DNA from: Synergistaceae bacterium
GTDB taxonomy: Bacteria > Synergistota > Synergistia > Synergistales > Aminobacteriaceae
Reading direction: 5' to 3'
Assembly (NCBI GenBank): GCA_017448795.1
Contig: JAFSKV010000007.1
Span: 1-44,473 of the forward strand
DNA length: 44,473 bases
A program made the translations under genes and the position numbers. The notes under the pieces are model-generated. The model worked only from the letters and a program-made list of their open reading frames with translations. It ran no database searches and was not told the origin of the DNA. This document shows positions 31,112-39,263 of this stretch, in pieces. Positions within the stretch are counted from its first letter, which is position 1, and each line of letters starts with the position of its first letter.

Positions 31112-31639
31112 ATGAAGAGAACGCGCAAAGGTTTCACTCTCGTGGAGATGCTGGTCGTTGTTGCGATTCTGGCGACGCTGGCAACCTCGCTGACAATCTC
31201 GTTCGGGAGCAGTTCGGCATCAGCAAAGGCAGCGTCGATTGCGGCGAACATAGACACCTGCATGACGGCGGCGAAGCTGTATCTTGCGGACAACATCAAC
31301 ACGGTAACGGCTACTTCAAAGGCGGCAGACTTCCTTGAACCTACAGGCACTGCAACTGTATACGTCCCTAACTGGGAAAAGATGAAGGGTACTGGCGGTA
31401 CTATAGTCTATGCGGCAGGAACAGGAACAGGCATAACATCCAAGACATATGATACAACTAAAGGCTGGGATATGACAGTAACAATTACTGCGGCGGACAA
31501 GAAGGACATTATCACAGCTCTGAAGAAAGTCAAAGGCTACGAAGGACTCGATGATGCCAACGACGATGCTACTAAGGCTTATACCATCACAATAAAACTT
31601 TTGGATGGTACAGCTACAGGCAAGCAGGCAACAGAATAG
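31112..31639 (+). CDS. Type IV pilin / pseudopilin-like protein (orphan)
   Basis: 175 aa with a class III signal: MKRTRKG followed by FTLVEMLVVVAILATLATSL, the prepilin peptidase site G/F and Glu5 of the mature protein, then the N-terminal hydrophobic helix. The rest is a small soluble head rich in T, A, G and K (TAAKLYLADNINTVTATSKA, GTGTGITSKTYDTTKGWDMT). No pilus assembly genes are nearby, so it must use machinery encoded elsewhere, for a type IV pilus, a type II secretion or a competence pseudopilus. The ATG has AGGAGG 10 nt upstream. The gene is alone between two terminator or leader regions. Confidence 0.88.
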   Translation: MKRTRKGFTLVEMLVVVAILATLATSLTISFGSSSASAKAASIAANIDTCMTAAKLYLADNINTVTATSKAADFLEPTGTATVYVPNWEKMKGTGGTIVYAAGTGTGITSKTYDTTKGWDMTVTITAADKKDIITALKKVKGYEGLDDANDDATKAYTITIKLLDGTATGKQATE

Positions 31640-31659
31640 CACGATAAATCCCAGCGCAC

Positions 31660-31699
31660 ACAAAAAGAGTCTCCCACAACTCACGGGAGGCTCTCTTCA
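31660..31699. terminator. Bidirectional terminator between pilin gene and mutS2
   Basis: AAAAAGAG-CTCCC and GGGAG-CTCTCTT pair around a 9-nt loop. A/T runs flank both sides, so it can stop the plus-strand pilin transcript and the minus-strand mutS2 transcript. Confidence 0.7.
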
Positions 31700-31705
31700 T
31701 CTCCA

Positions 31706-34060
31706 TCACTTGAACTCCACAACCGTAACCCCGTATCCCCCCTCGCCCTCAGCTCCAAGCCTGTAGCTCTTCACGTACTTCAACCGCGAACATAAAGCGT
31801 GGACTTCCCTCCGCAAAATTCCTTCCCCACGTCCATGTATCACCGTAACAACCGAATGATTCGACCGGTAAGCCCTGTCCAGGTAGCTCGCAACCAGAGG
31901 TATCGCCTCGGCTACCAGCATCCCCCGCACCATGATTGATGAGGGGACTGTGTCAGGCCTTGGGAGCTTCGTTGTGTCCTGCGGGGGAGTCGCAACTTGG
32001 GCTTTCTTGTCGGTGGCAATGAGCTGGCTGACAGGAACATCAACACTCATAGGCCCGGCCGTCATGTAGGCGCGTCCGCTGCGAATCTCGTTGATGACCC
32101 CGACAATCCCGGAACCCGCTATCATGGCCGTAACTCCCGGAGCCGGCTCAAAAGGTTTGGGGCTGTTCTCGATTTCACGCTCTGTGCGTTTCTTGTGTCG
32201 TTTGTCGATGATCCCCCGCAACGTATGAAGCTCACGCTGTTTCACTGTGTAACCTCTCCTTGCTATGTCTCTTGCTGACTCCTCAACACTGCGGATTATC
32301 TCCTTTGACGTTTCTTCTGCCTGAGCAATGAACTTCTCGGCTCTTCGGTCTGCGGCCTGCATGATTTTGTCGCGCTGTGTGTCGATTTCCTTCACGCGGG
32401 ACTGATACGCCCTCCGCAAGTCTTCAGCCTCCTTCATGGCCGTGTGTAATTCACGTTCTGCGGTGTCTAGGGCGGCTCTGCGTTCGTTCAGCTCGCTCAT
32501 TATGTCCTCAGCGGTAACTTCACGAGAGTCTAATTCCCCCTGCGCAAGCTGTAACACACTCTCAGGCATCCCGTAACGCCGGGCAATCAATAGCGCGCTG
32601 CTCCGTCCGGGAATCCCCATCAAGAGTCGGTACGTAGGCTGTAACTTCTGTATGTCGAACTCCATACTTGCAGTCTCAACACCGGGTGTAGTTAGCGCGT
32701 ACTGTTTGACCGGGTTGTGATGAGTCGTCGCCAGAGTAACACAGCCCATCTCCCGGAGCGTCTGCAATATCGCCACACCCAACGCCGCCCCCTCGTGAGG
32801 GTCTGTGCCTGCCCCCAATTCGTCCAGCAGCACAAGAGATGAGTCCGTAGCGTGTTTCAGGATGTGAATGATTTTCTGCAAGTGTGCGCTGAAGGTCGAG
32901 AGATTCTGCTCTATGCTCTGTTCGTCGCCTATGTCCTCATATATCGCGTCAAACGTCCCTATCACTGTTCCGTCTCTCGCTGGCAAAGGGAGGCCTAACC
33001 ACGCAATAGCAGTGAGCAGCCCGGCGGTCTTGAGGGTTGCTGTTTTGCCGCCGGTGTTTGAGCCTGTTATGACGAGTGTCGAGAAATTTTCCCCGCATGA
33101 GACTGACACGGGGACTGCCTTATCTTTCAGCAGGGGATGACGGGCATCAATGAGACGGAAGAATTTTTTTGCCGACAATTCAGGAATTACCCAGTGCTTG
33201 TTGCGTATCAGGTCATCACACACACAAAGAAGGTCTAGAGTCCCTATGATGCGCTCGGCGTTTGCGATTGCGTTTTCGCGGGACAAAATATTTCGTGTCA
33301 GGCTGAGGAGTATCAATCGTTCCTCGTCCTGCTCGTCTTTGGTCTTGATGATGAGATTGTTGTTGACGTGGGACAAGGCTTTCGGCTCCATGTACACGGA
33401 ATTTCCAGAGGCTGAACGTTCAACGGCGAGTCCGGGAAACCTGTTGATGTATTCCTGCCGCACGAGCATGAGGAATCTTCCTTCACGCCAAGAAAGCGAA
33501 CGCTCCTGCAGCATGTTTGTGATGTCGGAGTCCTCAAAGAGTTTCTGCGCGATTCTGCGTCCGTTGCGTTTCAGGGACTCGATTTCCTCACGTATCACTG
33601 AGAGATTCCCGGAGGCATTATCGGCCAGTCTCCCGGAATCCTCAACCACATTCAGCGCATCAATCTCCGGGGTGAAATCCCTAATCCCCCGCCTGAGAGA
33701 CTCAATGCTCCCGTAACCCTCAGTGAGTCCCGCAAGACCTTCGCGTATCCTCCGTGCGCACTGCAAGACCGCCCTGACCTTCAGCAATTCTTCACCCGAC
33801 AGGATGCCGCTCCTCTTCGCGCCGGGAAACATCGGGGTAACAGCCTCAAGTGATGCGCTGAAGACAAATTCGCCGTTGCGGTCGGTGAGGTCAAGCCATT
33901 CCTGCAACAATTTCACGCGTTCACGGAGAGAGTCGAAATCCTCCGCGGGCCTGAGTGATGACAAAATTAACTCCCCTAATCCGCCTCGCAGTCTCTCACG
34001 GAAGGGGAGCAAACTTTTTCCCAGCTCTAATATTCCTGCTGTGCTGTCTGATATTCTCAT
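31706..34060 (-). CDS. mutS2: MutS2 (MutS-family ATPase with Smr nuclease domain)
   Basis: 784 aa. Order: helical clamp/core domain (1-300), MutS-type ATPase with Walker A LVITGSNTGGKTATLKTAGL near 329-348, the DELGAGTDPHEGAALGVAIL Walker B/signature, and TLATTHHNPVKQYALTTPGV. A long coiled coil follows (about 520-620), a small beta domain (VTAMIAGSGIVGVINEIRSG), and the C-terminal Smr nuclease domain with VRGMLVAEAIPLVASYLDRA, VVTVIHGRGEGILRREVHAL and GEGGYGVTVVEFK. MutS2 is linked to suppression of recombination and to ribosome-collision rescue. It has no mismatch-recognition domain. It starts directly after cvpA in a tight operon. Confidence 0.96.
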   Translation of the reverse strand: MRISDSTAGILELGKSLLPFRERLRGGLGELILSSLRPAEDFDSLRERVKLLQEWLDLTDRNGEFVFSASLEAVTPMFPGAKRSGILSGEELLKVRAVLQCARRIREGLAGLTEGYGSIESLRRGIRDFTPEIDALNVVEDSGRLADNASGNLSVIREEIESLKRNGRRIAQKLFEDSDITNMLQERSLSWREGRFLMLVRQEYINRFPGLAVERSASGNSVYMEPKALSHVNNNLIIKTKDEQDEERLILLSLTRNILSRENAIANAERIIGTLDLLCVCDDLIRNKHWVIPELSAKKFFRLIDARHPLLKDKAVPVSVSCGENFSTLVITGSNTGGKTATLKTAGLLTAIAWLGLPLPARDGTVIGTFDAIYEDIGDEQSIEQNLSTFSAHLQKIIHILKHATDSSLVLLDELGAGTDPHEGAALGVAILQTLREMGCVTLATTHHNPVKQYALTTPGVETASMEFDIQKLQPTYRLLMGIPGRSSALLIARRYGMPESVLQLAQGELDSREVTAEDIMSELNERRAALDTAERELHTAMKEAEDLRRAYQSRVKEIDTQRDKIMQAADRRAEKFIAQAEETSKEIIRSVEESARDIARRGYTVKQRELHTLRGIIDKRHKKRTEREIENSPKPFEPAPGVTAMIAGSGIVGVINEIRSGRAYMTAGPMSVDVPVSQLIATDKKAQVATPPQDTTKLPRPDTVPSSIMVRGMLVAEAIPLVASYLDRAYRSNHSVVTVIHGRGEGILRREVHALCSRLKYVKSYRLGAEGEGGYGVTVVEFK

Positions 34061-34588
34061 CTACATTGCGCCCGTCAACGCACGGAAATCAACAAGCCCG
34101 TGTTCCTGTAGGAAGTCCCGTATCATCGGCCACACGTAAGAAGCTCCCTTCATGAACCAGCTTTCATTCATCCATTCGGTTGGTATCATCTTCGGGAATG
34201 ACGACAAGAGAGCGTACACAATCACCGTGATGAATGAGGCCTTGAGGAATCCCACGAGCATACCGAACACGTGATCCGTAACCGAAAGCTGAGTAACCTT
34301 CACCATCCATGACAGGATGAAGCCGACAACAGCAAAGATAATCTGCACGGTGAAGAATATCACGAGCGCGCAGGCCAGCGACAATATATTACGGTCAAAA
34401 GCAGGGTCTGAAATGTAGCGGGAAGCAAGCTCTACGGCAGGCTCATTGAACTTCCACGCGCAGAAAGTGCTGACGAAGAAGCCGACAAGCCCGATGACCT
34501 CGCCGGAAAATCCGTTCACGAGTCCGCGGTAAAGGAAGAATATCAGGATGATTCCCAGCACAATATCAACAATCAATGCAGCATTCAT
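34061..34588 (-). CDS. cvpA: CvpA-family membrane protein
   Basis: 175 aa with four hydrophobic segments (about 5-22, 28-44, 66-92, 104-124). The start NAALIVDIVLGIILIFFLYR, followed by GLVNGFSGEVIGLVGFFVST, is the classical CvpA pattern. The family is named for colicin V production in E. coli, and its role is broader and unclear. In many bacteria it sits directly before mutS2, as here (1 nt apart). Confidence 0.93.
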   Translation of the reverse strand: MNAALIVDIVLGIILIFFLYRGLVNGFSGEVIGLVGFFVSTFCAWKFNEPAVELASRYISDPAFDRNILSLACALVIFFTVQIIFAVVGFILSWMVKVTQLSVTDHVFGMLVGFLKASFITVIVYALLSSFPKMIPTEWMNESWFMKGASYVWPMIRDFLQEHGLVDFRALTGAM

Positions 34589-34594
34589 GTTTGT

Positions 34595-35224
34595 TCACCT
34601 TCCTGTTTGGTTCACGCCTTGGGGGGCGCGGTAATAATTGATTCTGAGATTGGAGGGGGCAGCGGCCATGTTCACATTCACGCGGGCGATCTCACACAGC
34701 GACAAGACATCGGGCTTCACCGTGAGGATTTCGGCGGCAAGGGCTGTGCGTTCCGGGTCATCGGATATTGTTACAGCGTCAGGATTTTTCCCCAGCCAGT
34801 CCAGTATCTCAGCATGTGAGTATTCCCCGGCCATGAGCGAGCCTTCACACGAGGCGTAAACGTACCCATGCCCGGCGTAAATGACAGAGAGAATCTTGCT
34901 GACATTCCGGGACTTCCTGAACGTGAACGGCAGAAGGTCAAGGGTTGATACCGGGATGATTTTTGCCCCGCATGCATAAGCAAGCCCCGACGCATAGGCC
35001 GCACCCACGCGAATCCCCGTGAAGTAACCGGGCCCGTTCGTGAGCGCGATATAGTCCAGTTCCTGCCACGACAGCCCCGCCGACTCCATCAGCCCCGCGC
35101 ATATTTCGGGAAGCTCTGAGGTCTGCTTACGCCCTAAATCCTCCTGAACATGGCCGAGTATTTCCCCGTCAGCACACAAAGCCGCCCCCGTCAGCCTGAG
35201 ACAGCAGTCAACCGCAAGCATCTT
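34595..35224 (-). CDS. tsaB: tRNA threonylcarbamoyladenosine biosynthesis protein TsaB
   Basis: 209-210 aa, ASKHA-fold partner of TsaD and TsaE in making t6A37 on ANN-decoding tRNAs. KMLAVDCCLRLTGAALCADG at the N-terminus and ALTNGPGYFTGIRVGAAYAS near 61-80 are characteristic. The C-terminal half is divergent. The start overlaps the tsaE stop (ATGA at 35227). TsaD is not in the window. Confidence 0.95.
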   Translation of the reverse strand, partial: KMLAVDCCLRLTGAALCADGEILGHVQEDLGRKQTSELPEICAGLMESAGLSWQELDYIALTNGPGYFTGIRVGAAYASGLAYACGAKIIPVSTLDLLPFTFRKSRNVSKILSVIYAGHGYVYASCEGSLMAGEYSHAEILDWLGKNPDAVTISDDPERTALAAEILTVKPDVLSLCEIARVNVNMAAAPSNLRINYYRAPQGVNQTGR

Positions 35225-35649
35225 CATGACTCATCCCTCCCGATTACAATTCGCCGCTCAGATTCATTCATGGCCGCAAAATGTACCCTCACAGCATCAC
35301 CGGGAGGATTGCGCCAGCGTTCCGGCCATTCCACGAACACAACAGCATCATCACTCCCGGCGTATTCGTCGAGCCCTGTTGCCGGGACTCCGTCAGGGTC
35401 AAGCCTGTAAAGGTCAGCATGAACTATGAGCAAGCCTGACGGGGACTCGTATTCGTTGATGAGTGTGAACGAGGGACTCCTAACGCCGGAAATCCCGAAA
35501 GCCTCACAAGCTCCCCTGACGAAAACGGTTTTTCCCGCCCCCAAGTCCCCGAACAAAAGCACAACATCTCCGGGCCTGAGAGTCCGGGCAAACTTTTCCC
35601 CGATCCTGCGTGTGTCAGACTCTGAGTGTGAGATATATTCAGGCGGCAT
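35224..35649 (-). CDS. tsaE: tRNA threonylcarbamoyladenosine biosynthesis ATPase TsaE
   Basis: Small P-loop ATPase acting with TsaB/TsaD in t6A synthesis. Walker A LFGDLGAGKTVFVRGACEAF, then SPSFTLINEYESPSGLLIVH, DLYRL and VVFVEWPERW are all typical. The frame is open to a GTG at 35673 (149 aa), but the family normally starts near PPEYISHSESDTRRIGE. The ATG at 35649 (141 aa) is therefore chosen, with a weak GCGGA site. The upstream gene's stop lies inside the N-terminal region, so they are coupled. Confidence 0.95.
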   Translation of the reverse strand: MPPEYISHSESDTRRIGEKFARTLRPGDVVLLFGDLGAGKTVFVRGACEAFGISGVRSPSFTLINEYESPSGLLIVHADLYRLDPDGVPATGLDEYAGSDDAVVFVEWPERWRNPPGDAVRVHFAAMNESERRIVIGRDES

Positions 35650-35908
35650 TGTTACGTTTCCGCTTTTCGGCACGGTGCTTCATGATTACCCGGAGTATCA
35701 CGCACGAGACGCAGAATATCACCGCGAACAGCACGGTCTTGGGAATCTCAATGTCAGCCCCGGTACTCCTGCTCATCCCGAATATGAACGCTGCAGCCAT
35801 CCCGAAGCTAAGTATGCTCATGAGGAGGCCGCGCCTGCGGATGTTCTCTGTCTTGCGGATTTCCGCGTCCCAGTCAACACGCTTTCTCTGAGACCTGTAC
35901 ACCGTCAT
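35639..35908 (-). CDS. Small two-pass membrane protein, unknown
   Basis: 89 aa. A basic N-terminus (YRSQRKRVDWDAEIRKTENI, RRR) precedes two membrane segments at about 29-47 (LLMSILSFGMAAAFIFGMS) and 58-75 (TVLFAVIFCVSCVILRVI), with a basic tail (KHRAEKRKRNNAA). Both ends are therefore predicted cytosolic. No family recognised. It overlaps nnrD upstream (ATGA) and tsaE downstream, so it is a genuine member of the operon. Confidence 0.8.
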   Translation of the reverse strand: MTVYRSQRKRVDWDAEIRKTENIRRRGLLMSILSFGMAAAFIFGMSRSTGADIEIPKTVLFAVIFCVSCVILRVIMKHRAEKRKRNNAA

Positions 35909-36741
35909 TTTCCCGACCTCAAGCCGTGAATGACCCTGCGCAGTGTGTCGGCAATCTCTGAGGCTAGCACCCCGTCGACACCTTCACGCGCAAGAATCTC
36001 ACCCGCTAGGCCATGAACTGACGCTCCCAGTACAGCCGCGTCGAAAGCGTCAAGCCCCCCCGCGAGGAACGCCCCTATGCACCCGGACAAGACATCGCCA
36101 GACCCAGGCACTGACAATTCAGGGCCTCCGTAGGGGATCTCAGCGAACTTCTCACCCTGAGCCACCAGCGTGTGATGACCCTTCAGGACGACACAGCCCC
36201 AGCGTTGCGACAATTCACGCACTGCCCCCGGCCTGTCAGCATGAACTTGCGTGAAAGATATTCCTAGTAACCGCCCTGCTTCGCCCTCATGAGGAGTCAG
36301 AACAGCATCATCACGGGGCTTCAAGTCATCGCGTGAGGAGGCAAGAGCGTTTAACCCGTCCCCGTCAACAAGAATCTTTGACGGCCATTCGCGCCACATC
36401 CGGGAAGTGAATATCTCGGCGGCTACACTCTTATCGAGTCCCGGCCCTATCACAAGAGCGTCAATATTCTTCTGGGCTAAAGCAAGCTCCTTCCAGCGGA
36501 ATGTGTCATCATCAAAGCAGTAAATGACTTCCGGCAGACGGGACGCACACAGCCCGCATACCCCCTGCAATGACAGCATAGTTACGACACCTGACCCCGA
36601 ACGCAAAGCACCCAATGCGCTCAAAGCAGGAGCACCCGGGTATCTCACCGAGCCTCCCGCGATAAGCAGCCTTCCCCGTTTTCCCTTGTGCATGTCCTCC
36701 GGGCGGGGCGGCAATAATCTTCTCAGTTCGTCAGCAGTCAT
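35905..36741 (-). CDS. nnrD: ADP-dependent NAD(P)H-hydrate dehydratase
   Basis: 278 aa, a ribokinase-like enzyme that repairs hydrated NAD(P)H. KGKRGRLLIAGGSVRYPGAP at about 19-38, DALVIGPGLDKS, ILVDGDGLNAL, AVLTPHEGEAGRLLG, WGCVVLKGHHTLVA and the catalytic VPGSGDVLSGCIGAFLAGG are all present. Only the dehydratase domain is encoded. The NnrE epimerase domain fused to it in many bacteria is absent and not found nearby. Confidence 0.95.
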   Translation of the reverse strand: MTADELRRLLPPRPEDMHKGKRGRLLIAGGSVRYPGAPALSALGALRSGSGVVTMLSLQGVCGLCASRLPEVIYCFDDDTFRWKELALAQKNIDALVIGPGLDKSVAAEIFTSRMWREWPSKILVDGDGLNALASSRDDLKPRDDAVLTPHEGEAGRLLGISFTQVHADRPGAVRELSQRWGCVVLKGHHTLVAQGEKFAEIPYGGPELSVPGSGDVLSGCIGAFLAGGLDAFDAAVLGASVHGLAGEILAREGVDGVLASEIADTLRRVIHGLRSGK

Positions 36742-37701
36742 TTACTCTCTCACCATCTGGGGCGGCTCTTTCCCGGCGAAAACGGCCTCGATGTTCCGTA
36801 TCACCATGAAGCCCATCTCCTTGCGCGTCCCGAATGTTGCAGTCCCAATGTGTGGGAGTAACACGACATTCTGGAGCGTCTTCAAGGTCGGCTCAACTTC
36901 CGGCTCGTTCTCGTAAACGTCAAGGCCAGCCCCCGCGATTACCCGGCGTGCCAGAGCGTCAGCAAGTGCCTTCTCGTCGATTACCGGGCCGCGTGATGTG
37001 TTGATGAGTATTGCGTCAGGCTTCATTTTCGCCAGCTCCTTAGCTCCTATCATGTGGCGGGTTGCGTCCGTCAAAGGAAGGTGGATGCTCACGAAATCAG
37101 AGCGTTCAAGGAGTTCCTCAAGCCCGACTCTCTGCGCTCCGACTGACTCAAGGTGAAGGGAATTGCGCCTGCTGTAGTACAGTACCTTCATGTTGAAGCC
37201 CCGCGCCGCCTTGATGCCGAAATTTGCGCCGATTCTTCCAGCTCCGATTATGCCGACTGTCTTACCGGTGATGTCGTAGCCGAGCATGTATTTCGGTGCC
37301 CACATGAACGAGCCTGTGCGTACGATATGGTCGGCCTCGATGACTCTTCTTGCCGCCGCGAACATGAGGGTGAACGCTGTATCAGCCGTAGCGTCCGTGA
37401 GAACGTCGGGGGTGTTGGTGACGTAGATACCTTTTGCCCTCGCCGCCGCAACGTCAATGTTGTTGTAGCCCACGCCGTAATTCGCTATGAGCTTGAGGTC
37501 CGGCCCGGCCTGTGCGATTAATTCCGCGTCTATCGGGTCATTCAGCATCGTGATCACAGCCGCGTAATTCTTGAAGGCGTTGACGAGCTCCTCACGTGTC
37601 GCAAGGCGTTCCTCGTTGTTCACGTCATACTCGCAGATGTTGCCGAGTGCCCTCATGACTGAGTTGTGGAGCGTGCGTGTTACGTATACTTTCCTGTTCA
37701 T
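36742..37701 (-). CDS. D-isomer-specific 2-hydroxyacid dehydrogenase (glyoxylate/hydroxypyruvate reductase type)
   Basis: 319 aa NAD(P)-dependent oxidoreductase. Substrate region LIANYGVGYNNIDVAAARAK; Rossmann motif GKTVGIIGAGRIGANFGIKA; catalytic Arg in INTSRGPVIDEKAL, Glu in GAGLDVYENEPEVEP and His in VLLPHIGTATFGTRKEMGFM. This arrangement best fits glyoxylate/hydroxypyruvate/2-ketogluconate reductases rather than SerA, since there is no ACT domain. The exact substrate cannot be told. It starts 6 nt after ppiA and ends adjacent to nnrD, so it is in the same operon. Confidence 0.93.
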   Translation of the reverse strand: MNRKVYVTRTLHNSVMRALGNICEYDVNNEERLATREELVNAFKNYAAVITMLNDPIDAELIAQAGPDLKLIANYGVGYNNIDVAAARAKGIYVTNTPDVLTDATADTAFTLMFAAARRVIEADHIVRTGSFMWAPKYMLGYDITGKTVGIIGAGRIGANFGIKAARGFNMKVLYYSRRNSLHLESVGAQRVGLEELLERSDFVSIHLPLTDATRHMIGAKELAKMKPDAILINTSRGPVIDEKALADALARRVIAGAGLDVYENEPEVEPTLKTLQNVVLLPHIGTATFGTRKEMGFMVIRNIEAVFAGKEPPQMVRE

Positions 37702-37707
37702 GTGTGA

Positions 37708-38244
37708 TTACTCCTCGATTGTGATTGTCTTGATTACTACGTCTTCTATCGGCCTGTCCTGCCTGCCTGTCTTTGTGTGTCCGATTGCCTCAACGACGCT
37801 CATACCTTCCACGACATGGCCGAAAATTGCGTGATGACCGTCAAGCCACGGGGTAGGAACGAGGGTGATGAAGAACTGTGAGCCTCCTGTGTTAGGGCCT
37901 GCGTTTGCCATTGAGAGGATGCCCGGCGCGTCATGCCTGAGTCCTTCGCCGAACTCGTCAGGGATTGCGTAGCCCGGTCCGCCGCGTCCTGTTCCGGTTG
38001 GGTCGCCTCCCTGTATCATGAAGTTGTCGATTACCCTGTGGAAGATTACGCCGTCGTAGAAATTCTTCTTGGCGAGGGTTACGAAGTTGGTTACGGTGTT
38101 GGGGGCGAGGTCGGAATAAAGCTCGATGGTGAAGTCGCCCATTGATGTCTGGAATTTCGCGAGGGGGCGCTTGGGGGTCTCGTCGGCAAAAGCAGGTGAG
38201 CATACGAGAGCGAGCGTGAGAATCTTGCAGAGCAGCTTGTACAT
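37708..38244 (-). CDS. ppiA: Peptidyl-prolyl cis-trans isomerase, cyclophilin type, exported
   Basis: 178 aa. A signal peptide (MYKLLCKILTLALVCSPAFA) directs it to the periplasm. The cyclophilin domain follows: FTIELYSDLAPNTVTNFVTL, DGVIFHRVIDNFMIQGGDPT, GRGGPGYAIPDEFGEGLRHD, SMANAGPNTGGSQFFITLVP and the Trp of TPWLDGHHAIFGHVVEGMSV. It catalyses proline isomerisation during folding of exported proteins. First gene of the long operon down to mutS2, with AAGGAGG before the ATG. Confidence 0.96.
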   Translation of the reverse strand: MYKLLCKILTLALVCSPAFADETPKRPLAKFQTSMGDFTIELYSDLAPNTVTNFVTLAKKNFYDGVIFHRVIDNFMIQGGDPTGTGRGGPGYAIPDEFGEGLRHDAPGILSMANAGPNTGGSQFFITLVPTPWLDGHHAIFGHVVEGMSVVEAIGHTKTGRQDRPIEDVVIKTITIEE

Positions 38245-38300
38245 GTTGGTGGTGATTCCTCCTTATTGGTTGTGGATTGTCTGCATATAATATCACTACA

Positions 38301-38316
38301 CACAAATGAATTTGTG
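38301..38316. promoter_or_regulatory. Palindromic operator-like site between ppiA and the methylase gene
   Basis: CACAAAT-GA-ATTTGTG is a perfect inverted repeat with 7-nt arms, in the divergent intergenic space. Two GATC sites (38318 and 38353) lie just beside it, upstream of the predicted GATC methylase, so methylation could affect expression. No bound protein can be named. Confidence 0.4.
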
Positions 38317-38393
38317 CGATCGGCTTATGGACTTTGCGAAATCAGTTGCTAAGATCATTCACGAAAATTTTTCTCGGAGACTCGTGATGATGC

Positions 38394-39263
38394 ATGTTAT
38401 GTTTTGACACATTGCAGCCTTTCTTTACCGACGGAGATTCGGCTCTCTTCTTGTCTGACGCATTCGATGCCCTGGCTGACATGCGCCCGGGGTGTGTTGA
38501 CGTGATTTTTGCTGACCCTCCTTATTTCCTGTCTAACGGCGGATTTTCTTGTAGCGGGGGTAAAAGAGTCTCAGTAAACAAAGGCGACTGGGACAAGCTC
38601 GAATCCCTTGAACAAAAGCATGACTTCAACCGCAGATGGCTTCGCTTATGCCGCAAAGTCCTCAAACCTGACGGCACAATATGGGTAACAGGGACTCTCC
38701 ACAACATATATTCTGTCGGTATGGCACTGGAGCAGGAAGGCTTCAAGATACTCAACAATATAACGTGGCAGAAGACCAATCCGCCACCTAACCTTTCGTG
38801 CAGGTACTTCACTCACAGCACAGAAACTATTTTGTGGGCGCGGAAAAACACAAAGACCGCCCGGCATTACTTCAACTATGAGCTGATGAAGGAACTCAAC
38901 GGAGACCGACAAATGAAGGACGTATGGTCAGGGACATTAACGCCCGCCCGCGAGAAGACACACGGCAAGCACCCGGCGCAGAAGCCCCTGTACATTCTTG
39001 AGCGGATAATTCTTGCCTCAACTCGTGAGGGGGAATTAGTGCTTGATCCTTTCTGCGGCTCATCGACAACGGGAGTTGCCTGCAAGAAGTTGGGACGGAG
39101 ATATATCGGTATCGACAATAACGCGGAGTATATCAACCTGTCCATGAGGAGGCTGAAAAATTCATGCGCGGAAGAAACTTTGAGGAATGGTTCTCTACCT
39201 TTAGGGAGTCAATTAACGGCTACGATTATTACGTGGATTTCATCAAGGCACGCAGGAATGTAA
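38394..39263 (+). CDS. DNA adenine-N6 methyltransferase, DpnA type (GATC)
   Basis: 289 aa, beta-class N6A methylase: catalytic VIFADPPYFLSNGGFSCSGG near 37-56 precedes the SAM motif LDPFCGSSTTGVACKKLGRR near 218-237. From memory it is close to M.DpnA of the pneumococcal DpnII system throughout (GDWDKLESLEQKHDFNRRWL, LHNIYSVGMALEQEGFKILN, TWQKTNPPPNLSCRYFTHST, ETILWARKN). It should methylate GATC; DpnA is known for acting on single-stranded DNA too. The C-terminal 33 residues overlap the restriction gene by 100 nt and look unlike the family, perhaps after a late frameshift. The start is uncertain; GGAGA lies 13 nt before the ATG. Confidence 0.95.
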   Translation: MLCFDTLQPFFTDGDSALFLSDAFDALADMRPGCVDVIFADPPYFLSNGGFSCSGGKRVSVNKGDWDKLESLEQKHDFNRRWLRLCRKVLKPDGTIWVTGTLHNIYSVGMALEQEGFKILNNITWQKTNPPPNLSCRYFTHSTETILWARKNTKTARHYFNYELMKELNGDRQMKDVWSGTLTPAREKTHGKHPAQKPLYILERIILASTREGELVLDPFCGSSTTGVACKKLGRRYIGIDNNAEYINLSMRRLKNSCAEETLRNGSLPLGSQLTATIITWISSRHAGM

